Numbered from the stretch's first letter, positions 1-6,479 are shown. The stretch: 10,072 bases of DNA from Paenibacillaceae bacterium (GCA_020697475.1 JAJFMO010000068.1:1-10072), one strand, 5' to 3'. Notes: generated by a model from the letters alone, not told the origin. Made by a program: numbers and translations.

Positions 1-1800
1 ATAGGTGCCGAGATTTTCCGCCCAGCGTCCTCCCGTCAGGCGCAATCCCGGCAAGTCCGGGCGGGTGTAGAGTCGCAGCGACGTTTCGACGAACTTGGCG
101 AACAGGTTTTTCCAGTGGGACGCTTCCGGATGATCGGGGAACAAAGTTGCTGCATAGCCCAGTGTCCGCTTCACATCCCCTTGCAAATTCGGCGGGCCGC
201 CATGCATGGACAGCAGCGGCACCACGTACTCGCTCGCCGCCAAATACGTCAGCAACAGCAGCATCGCCTCGATGCGTTTGCGGTTCTCGTATGGCAAGGT
301 ATCCCGGAATCGGTTATACGCCGCGGCAAAGCCGCTCATTCGACGGTAAGGGACGGGACTGAACCCGGCATTTTCCCGCTGCCCGTACAGGGGCAAGCTG
401 CTGATCAGCGTATAGTTCATCATGTAGTTCTCGAAGCTCTCGGCATCCGCATAAGGGGAATCGGCGAAGATCGCCTCAGCCCGGCGCATGTTTTCCGGAT
501 AATCCAGCACATAGTCTTTGATCGTATTAAGAGAAAGCAAGCTGTATCGATTTTGCAAAAAGGTACAATGACTCGCCCCCTGCAAGTTGGCGGCCGGACT
601 GCCGGCCAGCAGCGTCGAGTCCAACTCCGGTCTCGCCCTTACCCGTTCGATCGCTTCCTTGTCTCGGGAATGTTGGTAAACCGCGATGGCCGTTGTCCGC
701 GTCCCGCTGATCAACGGATAATTCCATGACAACAACCCATTATTATACGAAAAAGAAACCGCAAACCCGTCCCACGAACTGAACAAATCGTACCGCCCAT
801 TATCCCACTCGGACTCGTCGAGGATGAACGTGCCGATCGATTGACCGGAGCGCTCGTTCCAGAACGTCGCCGCATTCACTCTGACCAACGATCCTTGCGG
901 TTCGTATACCGCCAACCAGAACGGGAGCTTGCCATCCTCGCAGTTGGAATACATGCCGACCGGGTGGCTGATCCCGCCGACATGGGGTTGATCGATGTGA
1001 TCCCAGTTGAACTCTTCGTAGGGTGTGGCGGCGTCGCCCTTCAACTTTGGCGGGTTGTTGGGCGCGTGGCGGTGCGTCGGGTTCAATCCCGACCAATAGA
1101 GATTGAAGTGGAATCCGTCATTTTCCGCTAAATTGTCCATTCGCTCCGTCAACTCGATAAACTCCATGCGGGCAACAAACTTCAGCATCGTCTCGTACGT
1201 TCTCCCGCCTTCAAACATATATTTCACACTGAATACAGTAAACAACGGACCGGATTCCCGGCATTCGGTGACGATCTCGATGATTTTCGTATTGCCGTGG
1301 ACGATGCGCGATTGACCGTAGGTGATCCCGTCCGGCGTTCTGGCTTGCATGATCGGACCAGGGACGGTGACCGGGTATATTTGCGAGGCCGGAATTTGGG
1401 TGGCGAAATTCCCGTTGTCAATCCATAGGCTCGGAACGTCGCTTCGTTCATCTGAAGGGATAACCGAGATGGCAGAGGCGAATTGTCTTGGAGCGGCCAC
1501 TTTGGCCAACTCGAAACGACGTTCTTCTCCTGAACCCAGGTCCGTCAGGAAGCTCACGTCAGCAGATAATAGATAACCGGCGGGATCCAGCTCAACGTTG
1601 GATAATTGAAACGGTACCTCATCGTCTGCGGCTATGTTGCGCAAGGCAAGGTGATCCGGCTTCACCTGATCTGCGCTGAAATCCAGTGAATAAGTGACAA
1701 GCGTCTCCGGCCACCAGAAGTAGGGATGCTTCAAATCGTCTTTTATGTGGAAAAGGTGCTTATTCGCAAAGCTAGTAGGTTGTATTTTCCTGAAGTTCAT
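1..1800 (-). CDS. Large hypothetical protein, 3' end beyond the window
   Basis: An uninterrupted frame of 600 codons runs leftward from an ATG at 1800 and leaves the window without a stop, so only the N-terminal part is seen. The start is well supported by AAGGAG nine bases upstream. The protein begins MNFRKIQPTSF and has no signal peptide or membrane segment in the visible part, so it is probably cytoplasmic. The first 350 or so residues look beta-rich. The rest becomes helical, with a Gly/Pro-rich stretch around residue 533 (HGGPPNLQGD) and TGGRWAENLGTY at the edge. That arrangement (beta-sandwich, then alpha-helical barrel) recalls polysaccharide lyases and other carbohydrate-active enzymes, but I do not recognise a family and can name no catalytic residue. 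The reading frame is certain; the function is not. Confidence 0.9.
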   Translation of the reverse strand, partial: MNFRKIQPTSFANKHLFHIKDDLKHPYFWWPETLVTYSLDFSADQVKPDHLALRNIAADDEVPFQLSNVELDPAGYLLSADVSFLTDLGSGEERRFELAKVAAPRQFASAISVIPSDERSDVPSLWIDNGNFATQIPASQIYPVTVPGPIMQARTPDGITYGQSRIVHGNTKIIEIVTECRESGPLFTVFSVKYMFEGGRTYETMLKFVARMEFIELTERMDNLAENDGFHFNLYWSGLNPTHRHAPNNPPKLKGDAATPYEEFNWDHIDQPHVGGISHPVGMYSNCEDGKLPFWLAVYEPQGSLVRVNAATFWNERSGQSIGTFILDESEWDNGRYDLFSSWDGFAVSFSYNNGLLSWNYPLISGTRTTAIAVYQHSRDKEAIERVRARPELDSTLLAGSPAANLQGASHCTFLQNRYSLLSLNTIKDYVLDYPENMRRAEAIFADSPYADAESFENYMMNYTLISSLPLYGQRENAGFSPVPYRRMSGFAAAYNRFRDTLPYENRKRIEAMLLLLTYLAASEYVVPLLSMHGGPPNLQGDVKRTLGYAATLFPDHPEASHWKNLFAKFVETSLRLYTRPDLPGLRLTGGRWAENLGTY

Positions 1801-1809
1801 AGGGGTCTG

Positions 1810-1815
1810 CTCCTT
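1810..1815 (-). promoter_or_regulatory. Ribosome binding site of the large leftward gene
   Basis: AAGGAG on the minus strand lies nine bases before the ATG at 1800. It fixes the start of the open-ended gene. I found no convincing -35/-10 pair further upstream; CTGACA at 1859-1864 and TATTTT at 1832-1837 are 21 bp apart, which is too far for a normal promoter. Confidence 0.75.
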
Positions 1816-1886
1816 AGATAACACGTGGTATAAAATACAATCCCATACTAACATAGATTGTCAGCGGCGAAAACGGCATAAGATCC

Positions 1887-1917
1887 GGGGCCCCCGAAAA
1901 GTACCTGAACCCGCTTC
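1887..1917 (-). repeat. 55-bp palindromic repeat, copy C, distal half (31 bp)
   Basis: Read on the minus strand this starts GAAGCGGGTTCAGGTAC and ends in a G/C-rich GGGGGCCCC. It corresponds base for base in length to the last 31 bp of the intact copy at 6547-6601, with a few substitutions. Its other half lies at 2066-2089 in the same orientation, and 148 bp separate the two. Confidence 0.7.
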
Positions 1918-1921
1918 CGAG

Positions 1922-2023
1922 AATAAACGGTTAATTGCCCCTCTCACCCCACAAAGTGAAGCTACTCAAGGAGCAGATTCAGAGTACTTTGCGGGGACCC
2001 CGATTTTGGCGAATCCGTTTATT
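1922..2023. repeat. Inverted repeat flanking copy A
   Basis: AATAAACGG at 1922-1930 and CCGTTTATT at 2015-2023 are perfect 9-bp inverted arms. They flank the intact 55-bp repeat at 1947-2001 almost symmetrically, with gaps of 16 and 13 bp. They could be the terminal repeats of a small inserted element or an outer stem of the same RNA hairpin; the sequence does not decide between these. Confidence 0.55.
1947..2001 (+). repeat. 55-bp palindromic repeat, copy A (intact)
   Basis: The unit opens with CCCCACAAAGTG and closes with TACTTTGCGGGGACCCC. The ends form an imperfect 12-bp stem, with one mismatch and one G-U pair in the RNA of this strand. Copy B at 6547-6601 has the same length and the same two ends but a different centre. 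It is a short interspersed palindrome of the REP or MITE kind; I do not recognise a named family. Confidence 0.8.
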
Positions 2024-2065
2024 TAGACGTCGAACAATCAGCGGAGGATATGCTATCTGAGACGT

Positions 2066-2089
2066 GAAGCAAGGCTCCACTTTGTGGGG
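2066..2089 (-). repeat. 55-bp palindromic repeat, copy C, proximal half (24 bp)
   Basis: On the minus strand it reads CCCCACAAAGTGGAGCCTTG and ends in GCTTC. It differs from the first 24 bp of copy B by one base. The matching 31-bp half is at 1887-1917. The match to copy B also extends outward, with ATAA preceding the CCCC in both. Confidence 0.75.
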
Positions 2090-2096
2090 TTATTAT

Positions 2097-2137
2097 AAGG
2101 GGAACCATGATCAGCGGCGCTGTTCACGATTCCCCTT
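2097..2137 (-). terminator. Stem-loop behind the aldo/keto reductase gene, possible terminator
   Basis: AAGGGGAA (2097-2104) and TTCCCCTT (2130-2137) form a perfect 8-bp outer stem. Inside it CAGC and GCTG pair around a 3-base loop, with a short TGA/TCA stem next to them. The structure begins 10 bp after the stop of the leftward reductase gene. It lacks a proper U run (ATAATAA follows), so it may be a weak terminator or a transcript-stabilising 3' hairpin. Confidence 0.4.
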
Positions 2138-2147
2138 GCTTGAATGA

Positions 2148-3053
2148 TTATTCTTGAGGTTGTTGTCCTGCAGCGGAAAGCCGTTTCTTCGCTTCCTCAT
2201 ACACATTGGCGGGCAACGGCCCCTTCTCGGCGATTCGCAAGTTTTCCGTGAGATGTTCGGGATTTTTCGTGCCGACGATTGTCGTCGACAGGCTCGGGTG
2301 GCTTAACGTGAATCGCAGCAAGAACGCGGTTCGACTCTCGCCTTCGCCCAACAGCTCATCCAGCTTGGCCTTCTCCCATTCCGCCCAGCGATCTTTCCGG
2401 CCCAGCCCGACTCCCGGCTCGCCCTTGGCGACTCCGCCGCGAATGATCGTACCCGCGCCCGATTGCGCCGCTGCACTAATGTTGTTCTCATGCACCCGCT
2501 CCAACGCCGAGTACGGGATCTGGAAGCTGTCGAACACTCCCCAGCGAATAAATTCCGCAATATGCGGCTGCGTGGAGGAAATTCCGATCCACCGCACTTC
2601 TCCTGAAGCCTGAATTTCTTTGAGTACGTCGACAAGGCCGCCGTTTTCCACTTGCTCGACCGTCGGGTTGTGCAATTGCAGCAGGTCGACGTAATCGGTT
2701 TTCATCCTTCGCAAGCTGACTTCAATATTATGTAAAATGTTCTCCTTCGTCCACACGTGCGGAGTTTCGTCGTGATCTCCTTTGTCCACCAGCGTGCATC
2801 CGCATTTGGTCGCCAAATAGTACTCGCCCCGCCGCTTGCTGATGAATTTCCCGATATACTCTTCACTTAGTCCGTAGTCATAGGAAGTATCGATAAAATT
2901 GATCCCGGCGTCCAACACGGCGTTCAAAATCCGCTCCGCTTCCCCGTCGGTAACCGGACGTCCGTTCCAAATCCGCGGCCCCCTTACCTCCATCGCTCCA
3001 AAGCCGAGTCGGGTTACTTCCAAACCTGTTCTGCCCAAAACCGATTTTTGCAT
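2148..3053 (-). CDS. Aldo/keto reductase
   Basis: A 301-residue NADPH-dependent oxidoreductase of the aldo/keto reductase superfamily, cytoplasmic, expected to reduce aldehydes or ketones; the physiological substrate is unknown. It opens with the typical MQKSVLGRTGLEVTRLGFGA. The catalytic tetrad is visible: Asp55 and Tyr60 in FIDTSYDYG, Lys83 in LATKCG and His128 in LLQLHNP. The C-terminal TIVGTKNPEHLTEN fits the nicotinamide-cofactor end of the barrel. I chose the ATG at 3053, eight bases after AAGGAAGG. A longer version starting at a GTG at 3062 would overlap its own ribosome binding site. It is the last gene of the leftward block, 39 bp behind the Nudix fusion gene. Confidence 0.93.
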   Translation of the reverse strand: MQKSVLGRTGLEVTRLGFGAMEVRGPRIWNGRPVTDGEAERILNAVLDAGINFIDTSYDYGLSEEYIGKFISKRRGEYYLATKCGCTLVDKGDHDETPHVWTKENILHNIEVSLRRMKTDYVDLLQLHNPTVEQVENGGLVDVLKEIQASGEVRWIGISSTQPHIAEFIRWGVFDSFQIPYSALERVHENNISAAAQSGAGTIIRGGVAKGEPGVGLGRKDRWAEWEKAKLDELLGEGESRTAFLLRFTLSHPSLSTTIVGTKNPEHLTENLRIAEKGPLPANVYEEAKKRLSAAGQQPQE

Positions 3054-3092
3054 GGACGGCACCTTCCTTTTTCCATAAAAATGAATTCTCTC

Positions 3093-3989
3093 TTAGTATA
3101 TCAGATTTGTTTGTGCAATGATCTCCTTAAGCAACTTTGCGCTTTGCAGATCTTTAGCTCGCGTGGGCCTCCCTATCCGCTTGTAATCTTCCTTTTCCTG
3201 CAGCAATTGGCGCGGGTTCATCGTTCGAGCAGATAGACCTTGGAAGATTCGCAGCCGAAGCGGCAACGCGTCAGGGCGCCAAATCCATTGTGATTTGCCT
3301 TCCGGATGGATTGCACCCTCTTCCGTACGAGTCAAGTAGCAAAATTGCAGGTCCACTCCATCTTTGCAAAAATCCGTCTGAGACGAGCTAATCGGAGTTC
3401 GTTCAAACCCGGCTTCCATCAGCGCCTTCTCTATTCTTCCTTGATGCCGTACCCAAGCGACCAAATCGATATCCGCATGTTTTCGGGTGATTCTGCCCAG
3501 GAGGAAATCGATCGCCCATCCCCCGCGTAACCAAAATCGCACATGAAGCGCCGCCAAAATGGCTGAGATTTCGCCCAATATCTGTAGTTGCCCTTTGTTC
3601 AGTTGTTCGAAAATAAGCGGTAACACGCGGTTTACTTCCTCATTCTCCTGAAGTTCCTCTATAGGAATCCATCTCACTTCTTTCAATTCCTGTTCCCGGT
3701 TATGCAACTCAGGATCATGACCTAATTTGACTTGTCCCTCCCATTTCATGCCGAAAAAGCAATAGTACATTCCCTGAATTTTCTCACTATAGGTTTCGAA
3801 TAAGGGTTCAACCTTGTCAACGGTCAATCCTGTTTCTTCGAAAACTTCCCGTATGGCCGCCTGATCAGGAGTTTCGCCGATCTCTACGCTCCCCCCGGGA
3901 AAAGTCCAAAATTGTTCCCCTTTATACATTTGTCTTACCATAAGCAATTGATTATCCTGAATAATAACCGTACAACTGCGAGTCCCCAT
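3093..3989 (-). CDS. Nudix hydrolase fused to ANT(2'')-like nucleotidyltransferase
   Basis: One 298-residue frame joins two enzymes. Residues 1 to about 128 are a Nudix hydrolase: the box G-x5-E-x7-REVFEETGL is perfect from Gly33 to Leu55, with the metal-binding REVFEE. Residues about 130-298 resemble aminoglycoside 2''-adenylyltransferases (PF10706 type): WLRGGWAIDFLLGRITRKHA at 153-172, then IDL. Asp173, Asp175 and probably Asp213 (GVDLQF) are the expected metal ligands. Nudix domains cleave nucleoside diphosphates linked to another group; the second domain should transfer a nucleotide to a hydroxyl, perhaps of an antibiotic, but no substrate can be read from the sequence. The start has GGAGG six bases before ATG. 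It lies 67 bp behind the second fluoride channel gene. Confidence 0.9.
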   Translation of the reverse strand: MGTRSCTVIIQDNQLLMVRQMYKGEQFWTFPGGSVEIGETPDQAAIREVFEETGLTVDKVEPLFETYSEKIQGMYYCFFGMKWEGQVKLGHDPELHNREQELKEVRWIPIEELQENEEVNRVLPLIFEQLNKGQLQILGEISAILAALHVRFWLRGGWAIDFLLGRITRKHADIDLVAWVRHQGRIEKALMEAGFERTPISSSQTDFCKDGVDLQFCYLTRTEEGAIHPEGKSQWIWRPDALPLRLRIFQGLSARTMNPRQLLQEKEDYKRIGRPTRAKDLQSAKLLKEIIAQTNLIY

Positions 3990-4056
3990 TGTATTCCTCC
4001 AGATGCAACCATGAAAGGTTCTACGATTTTCTTCCCCACTACACCCGCTGCACCCT

Positions 4057-4413
4057 TTACAACGACTGCCCTAACCAAAACCCCGCAAAAGCCAGTGGCA
4101 ATCCCACGCCATAGCTGACCAGCAAATAGGCGGCCAGCGTACCCCAATCTTTCCTACGACCGAGTTGAATGCACTCGACCTTGAAGGTGGAAAAAGTAGT
4201 GAATGCGCCCATAAATCCCGTTCCGAACAGCAGAGGGACAACCCCGCCGACATGTGAACCAATAATGAGGCCGAGCAGAAAGGAGCCGAGCAGGTTTACA
4301 GTTAAAGTCCCCAAGGGTAGCCGGGAGGGACGGCGACTCGCCCATAATCCGAACCCATATCGGGAGATCGCCCCGAAAAAACCGCCGACAGCAACAAGCA
4401 TACTATCGATCAT
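4057..4413 (-). CDS. crcB: CrcB/FluC fluoride ion channel, second subunit
   Basis: A 118-residue membrane protein with four predicted helices, of the fluoride-export channel family that works as an antiparallel dimer in the cytoplasmic membrane. Family signatures are present: Arg18 in GAISRYG, Asn40 in GTLTVNLLGSF lining the pore, and the phenylalanine box GFMGAFTTFSTF at 67-78 (Phe74 and Phe77), whose Gly/Thr turn holds the central sodium ion. The ATG overlaps the stop of the upstream crcB as ATGA, and GGGGGAGG lies seven bases before it, so the two are translationally coupled. Tandem non-identical copies in Firmicutes are usually thought to form a heterodimer; that is known of the family, not shown here. 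Confidence 0.94.
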   Translation of the reverse strand: MIDSMLVAVGGFFGAISRYGFGLWASRRPSRLPLGTLTVNLLGSFLLGLIIGSHVGGVVPLLFGTGFMGAFTTFSTFKVECIQLGRRKDWGTLAAYLLVSYGVGLPLAFAGFWLGQSL

Positions 4414-4820
4414 GGGTTAGCCTCCCCCATTCGTGAGCTACGGGGAATCGCCCCAATGTAAAGTCCGGCCCACGCCAGAAACAATCCACCAGTTAAGCTT
4501 AGTCCTACGTATAGTGCGGCGTCTCCCCATAGTTGCTGCTGCATCAGGTTCACCGTTTCCACACTGAACGTTGAGAATGTCGTAAACGAGCCGATTAATC
4601 CCGTGCCGATCCCGGGCTTCACCCAGGCGGGAACTTTCCCAGCTCGATTCACCCAGGCTGTAAGCCATCCCAAAGCAAAGCTGCCGACAAAATTGATTAG
4701 CAATGTGCCCAAAGGGAAAGCGCCGACCCACCATCCATGCACCATTAACCCCGTGAAATACCGAAGCAAAGCCCCGACAATCCCCGCCACACCTATAATA
4801 ACTAAGAGCATAACCGACAA
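4410..4820 (-). CDS. crcB: CrcB/FluC fluoride ion channel, first subunit
   Basis: A protein of 136 residues with four hydrophobic helices and the FluC signatures: GALLRY (Arg20), GTLLINFVGSFALG with pore Asn43, and GLIGSFTTFSTF at 74-85 with the two conserved phenylalanines 82 and 85. It should export fluoride down its gradient together with its partner encoded next to it. The frame opens with TTG at 4820, four bases after GGAAGG. An ATG at 4811, ten bases after GGCGG, gives a start nearer the family norm (MLLVIIGVAG), and I cannot choose firmly. The C-terminus carries about ten polar residues beyond the last helix. I looked for a fluoride riboswitch in the 27 bp between this gene and the upstream one and do not see it. 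Confidence 0.94.
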   Translation of the reverse strand: MSVMLLVIIGVAGIVGALLRYFTGLMVHGWWVGAFPLGTLLINFVGSFALGWLTAWVNRAGKVPAWVKPGIGTGLIGSFTTFSTFSVETVNLMQQQLWGDAALYVGLSLTGGLFLAWAGLYIGAIPRSSRMGEANP

Positions 4821-4847
4821 TCCGCCTTCCGGTAGACACGTTGTTTT

Positions 4848-5357
4848 CTATAAAATAGCGTATTTCATCCTTATCATGGAGTAGTTCACGGTGGACGTAG
4901 GAATGTCTTCCTTCAGCGGTCTTAACGAGGGGGTGATCCGAACCTCGATATCCAGCGCAGTCAGACTGCCCAGAAGATCGTCCAACTTCTCGACGGCCAC
5001 CGGCTTAACTGCACGAGTGGTTGTATAATAACCGGCGTTCAACTCATATATTTCAAATTCATCCGGGTCGAAAATGTATCTGTAAATCGTGGCCCTGCGA
5101 ATTCTCTCCAGCCATCCCGACTCCACCGCCACCATCCGCCGCGAATTGGAGTGCCCGAAAAAACGTTGCAAATCCTCATCGGTCGTGTCTTCCTGGGCCC
5201 ATATACACACTCTCGGGCAGTCGCGGGGAAAATAATAATGCGGGGCGTGAAAATAGTCAATCGTCCATACTTGGGCCGGCTCATCCATCCGGTAGTCCAG
5301 CTTTCTCGGTTCGAAAACGGCAATATCCGGCTCTTCGCTAAAATGGAATAGTTGCAT
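4848..5357 (-). CDS. DUF6886-like protein
   Basis: A 169-residue soluble protein, without signal peptide or membrane segments. It resembles the uncharacterised family I know as DUF6886: LFHFSEEPDIAVFEPR at the N-terminus, PRDCPRVCIWA in the middle, VESGWLERIRRATIYRYIFD around 80-95, and a C-terminal MIRMKYA. The LFHFS opening and conserved Tyr/His pattern are reminiscent of ADP-ribosyltransferase-like folds, but that is a guess and no reaction is established. The ATG at 5357 follows AAAGG by about ten bases. The gene starts 18 bp after the rpn stop and ends 27 bp before the first crcB, so it is probably co-transcribed with both. An alternative is a generic stress or housekeeping protein carried by the operon. 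Confidence 0.8.
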   Translation of the reverse strand: MQLFHFSEEPDIAVFEPRKLDYRMDEPAQVWTIDYFHAPHYYFPRDCPRVCIWAQEDTTDEDLQRFFGHSNSRRMVAVESGWLERIRRATIYRYIFDPDEFEIYELNAGYYTTTRAVKPVAVEKLDDLLGSLTALDIEVRITPSLRPLKEDIPTSTVNYSMIRMKYAIL

Positions 5358-5375
5358 GCATCAACCGCCTTTAGG

Positions 5376-5828
5376 TCAAAGTTTCTTCCTCAGTTCCTCG
5401 ATCAGCGGGGGTTTCAGCCCGGTAAATTTCTCAATCAAGGCAATATCCATATTCGCTTGCAGCATGTTTAATGCTATTTCCTTTACCTTCAATTCCCCTT
5501 GTTGCCGGCCCTCTTCCCACGCTTCAGCTTTGCCCTCGGGCAGACTCTTGGATCGACCAACCGCGCGCTCCTCATCAATCGCCTTCCGCGCCTCTTCAAT
5601 CAATTTCCACGCGTCTTCAATCTCTTTTCGCGAATCTTCAATCTCTTTTCGCGAATCTTCAATCTCTTTCTGCGAATCTTCAATCTCTTTCCGCGATTGC
5701 TCCTGTTCTTCTTGCCACGAGGCGCGTTCGTGCTCCGCCATTCTCCGCTGCCAATAGCGCTCCCGCACTTCAGGGTCGCCCATCAGTTCGTAAAGCATAT
5801 CCTCCGCCGACTTCATGTGAGCATCCAT
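5376..5828 (-). CDS. Possible internal gene for the Rpn C-terminal domain (RpnS-like)
   Basis: Within rpn, and in the same frame, AAGGAG (codons 213-214) is followed nine bases later by ATG at 5828, with another ATG two codons earlier. Translation from here would give a 150-residue protein (Met218 to the normal stop) made of the coiled-coil repeats and helical tail, without the nuclease domain. In Escherichia coli the rpn genes are known to make such a small C-terminal protein from an internal start, and it inhibits the full-length toxin. That this one is used is inferred from the spacing and from the family precedent only; AAGGAG also simply encodes Lys-Glu, so chance is possible. Confidence 0.4.
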   Translation of the reverse strand: MDAHMKSAEDMLYELMGDPEVRERYWQRRMAEHERASWQEEQEQSRKEIEDSQKEIEDSRKEIEDSRKEIEDAWKLIEEARKAIDEERAVGRSKSLPEGKAEAWEEGRQQGELKVKEIALNMLQANMDIALIEKFTGLKPPLIEELRKKL

Positions 5829-6479
5829 CTCCATCAACTCCTTCAATTGTTCAGGCGTTGTCCGCTGATCCAGAAACCGCAGCCAACGGTGCAGCGGATC
5901 TTGCAGATTGAACGGCACTTTAAGAAATTTGCGGCATTCTAGAAAATGCACTTCCAGCACATCCGTCAGCATAAGGTCGCGTTGTCGATCCTCATACATG
6001 TGGAACATGTTGTGAAAATGATTTACCGGCAAGTAATCGTGATCCAATATGTTAATGGCCACCGTACGCTTCAACTCGCTGAACGGCTGTCCTTGTCCAA
6101 TGGAACTAACAAAAATTTTCCCCAAATAAAATAAGCTTCGGTAATCCATCCGGTGAACGTTGCGAATCTGCATTTCCACATTGACCAGTTCATTGCGGTC
6201 TGTCTCGCATAACAGATCGATTCTCGCTTCTTTGTCGCCGATTTGTTCCCGAGTAAGCTCCAAATTATCACGAATGGTCACATCGGCAATCGGCACTTGA
6301 CCGTTCCGGCACAATATTGCATTCAACAAGCTGATCAATTGCGGCTTGCTTTTCTCTTGGGAAAACAACTTTTTAAACAAAAAATCGTTCTTCGGGTTCG
6401 GACGCCGTTCGCCATATCGACTTCCGTACGCCTGTCCCCGCTCCATTACCTTCGCCAACTGCAAATCGTTAATCGTCAT
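5376..6479 (-). CDS. Rpn family recombination-promoting nuclease / putative transposase
   Basis: A 367-residue protein of the Rpn/YhgA-like family with a PD-(D/E)XK nuclease fold. NDFLFKKLFSQEKSKPQLIS at 31-50 is the family's opening motif. The active-site residues are Asp88 (ARIDLL), Glu102 and Gln104 (VEMQI), with the usual ExQ variant. Known members nick or cut DNA, promote RecA-independent recombination, and some act as toxins in phage defence. After residue 240 the protein becomes a charged coiled coil built of KEIEDSR heptads, then a helical tail ending in EKFTGLKPPLIEELRKKL. The C-terminal half holds a strong internal start (separate entry). AGGAGGAG stands only two bases before the ATG, unusually close, and a TATAAT box lies just ahead, so the mRNA leader may be very short. 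Confidence 0.9.
   Translation of the reverse strand: MTINDLQLAKVMERGQAYGSRYGERRPNPKNDFLFKKLFSQEKSKPQLISLLNAILCRNGQVPIADVTIRDNLELTREQIGDKEARIDLLCETDRNELVNVEMQIRNVHRMDYRSLFYLGKIFVSSIGQGQPFSELKRTVAINILDHDYLPVNHFHNMFHMYEDRQRDLMLTDVLEVHFLECRKFLKVPFNLQDPLHRWLRFLDQRTTPEQLKELMEMDAHMKSAEDMLYELMGDPEVRERYWQRRMAEHERASWQEEQEQSRKEIEDSQKEIEDSRKEIEDSRKEIEDAWKLIEEARKAIDEERAVGRSKSLPEGKAEAWEEGRQQGELKVKEIALNMLQANMDIALIEKFTGLKPPLIEELRKKL
5593..5697 (-). repeat. 21-bp tandem repeats inside rpn
   Basis: Five consecutive 21-bp units lie at 5593, 5614, 5635, 5656 and 5677. Those at 5614 and 5635 are identical, the two on the far side differ from them by two or three bases near the end, and the one at 5593 is more diverged. 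Each encodes one coiled-coil heptad of the KEIEDSR type, so gain or loss of a unit would keep the frame and change the helix length by about one nanometre. Confidence 0.9.

Larger units (their letters stand above)
1801..2147. other. Intergenic gap with nested palindromic repeats
   Basis: This 347-bp stretch lies upstream of the large leftward gene and downstream of the aldo/keto reductase gene. It holds one intact 55-bp repeat, a second copy of the same family split into its two halves, an inverted pair flanking the intact copy, and a stem-loop behind the reductase gene. Short ORFs crossing it have no ribosome binding site or recognisable protein, so I take it as non-coding. Confidence 0.7.

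Noticed and set aside
115..729. Plus-strand ORF of 204 codons
   Set aside because: It is antisense to the 600-codon leftward gene, has an Arg/Gln/His-rich composition typical of a shadow frame, and lacks a ribosome binding site.
3054..3062. GTG start of the aldo/keto reductase at 3062
   Set aside because: It overlaps the AAGGAAGG Shine-Dalgarno; the ATG at 3053 has the correct eight-base spacing and gives the canonical N-terminus.
4821..4847. Fluoride or other riboswitch before crcB
   Set aside because: Only 27 bp are available and neither the fluoride aptamer pseudoknot motif nor another known aptamer can be made out.
5593..5697. Tandem repeats considered as a CRISPR array
   Set aside because: The units are contiguous with no spacers and encode an in-frame coiled coil.
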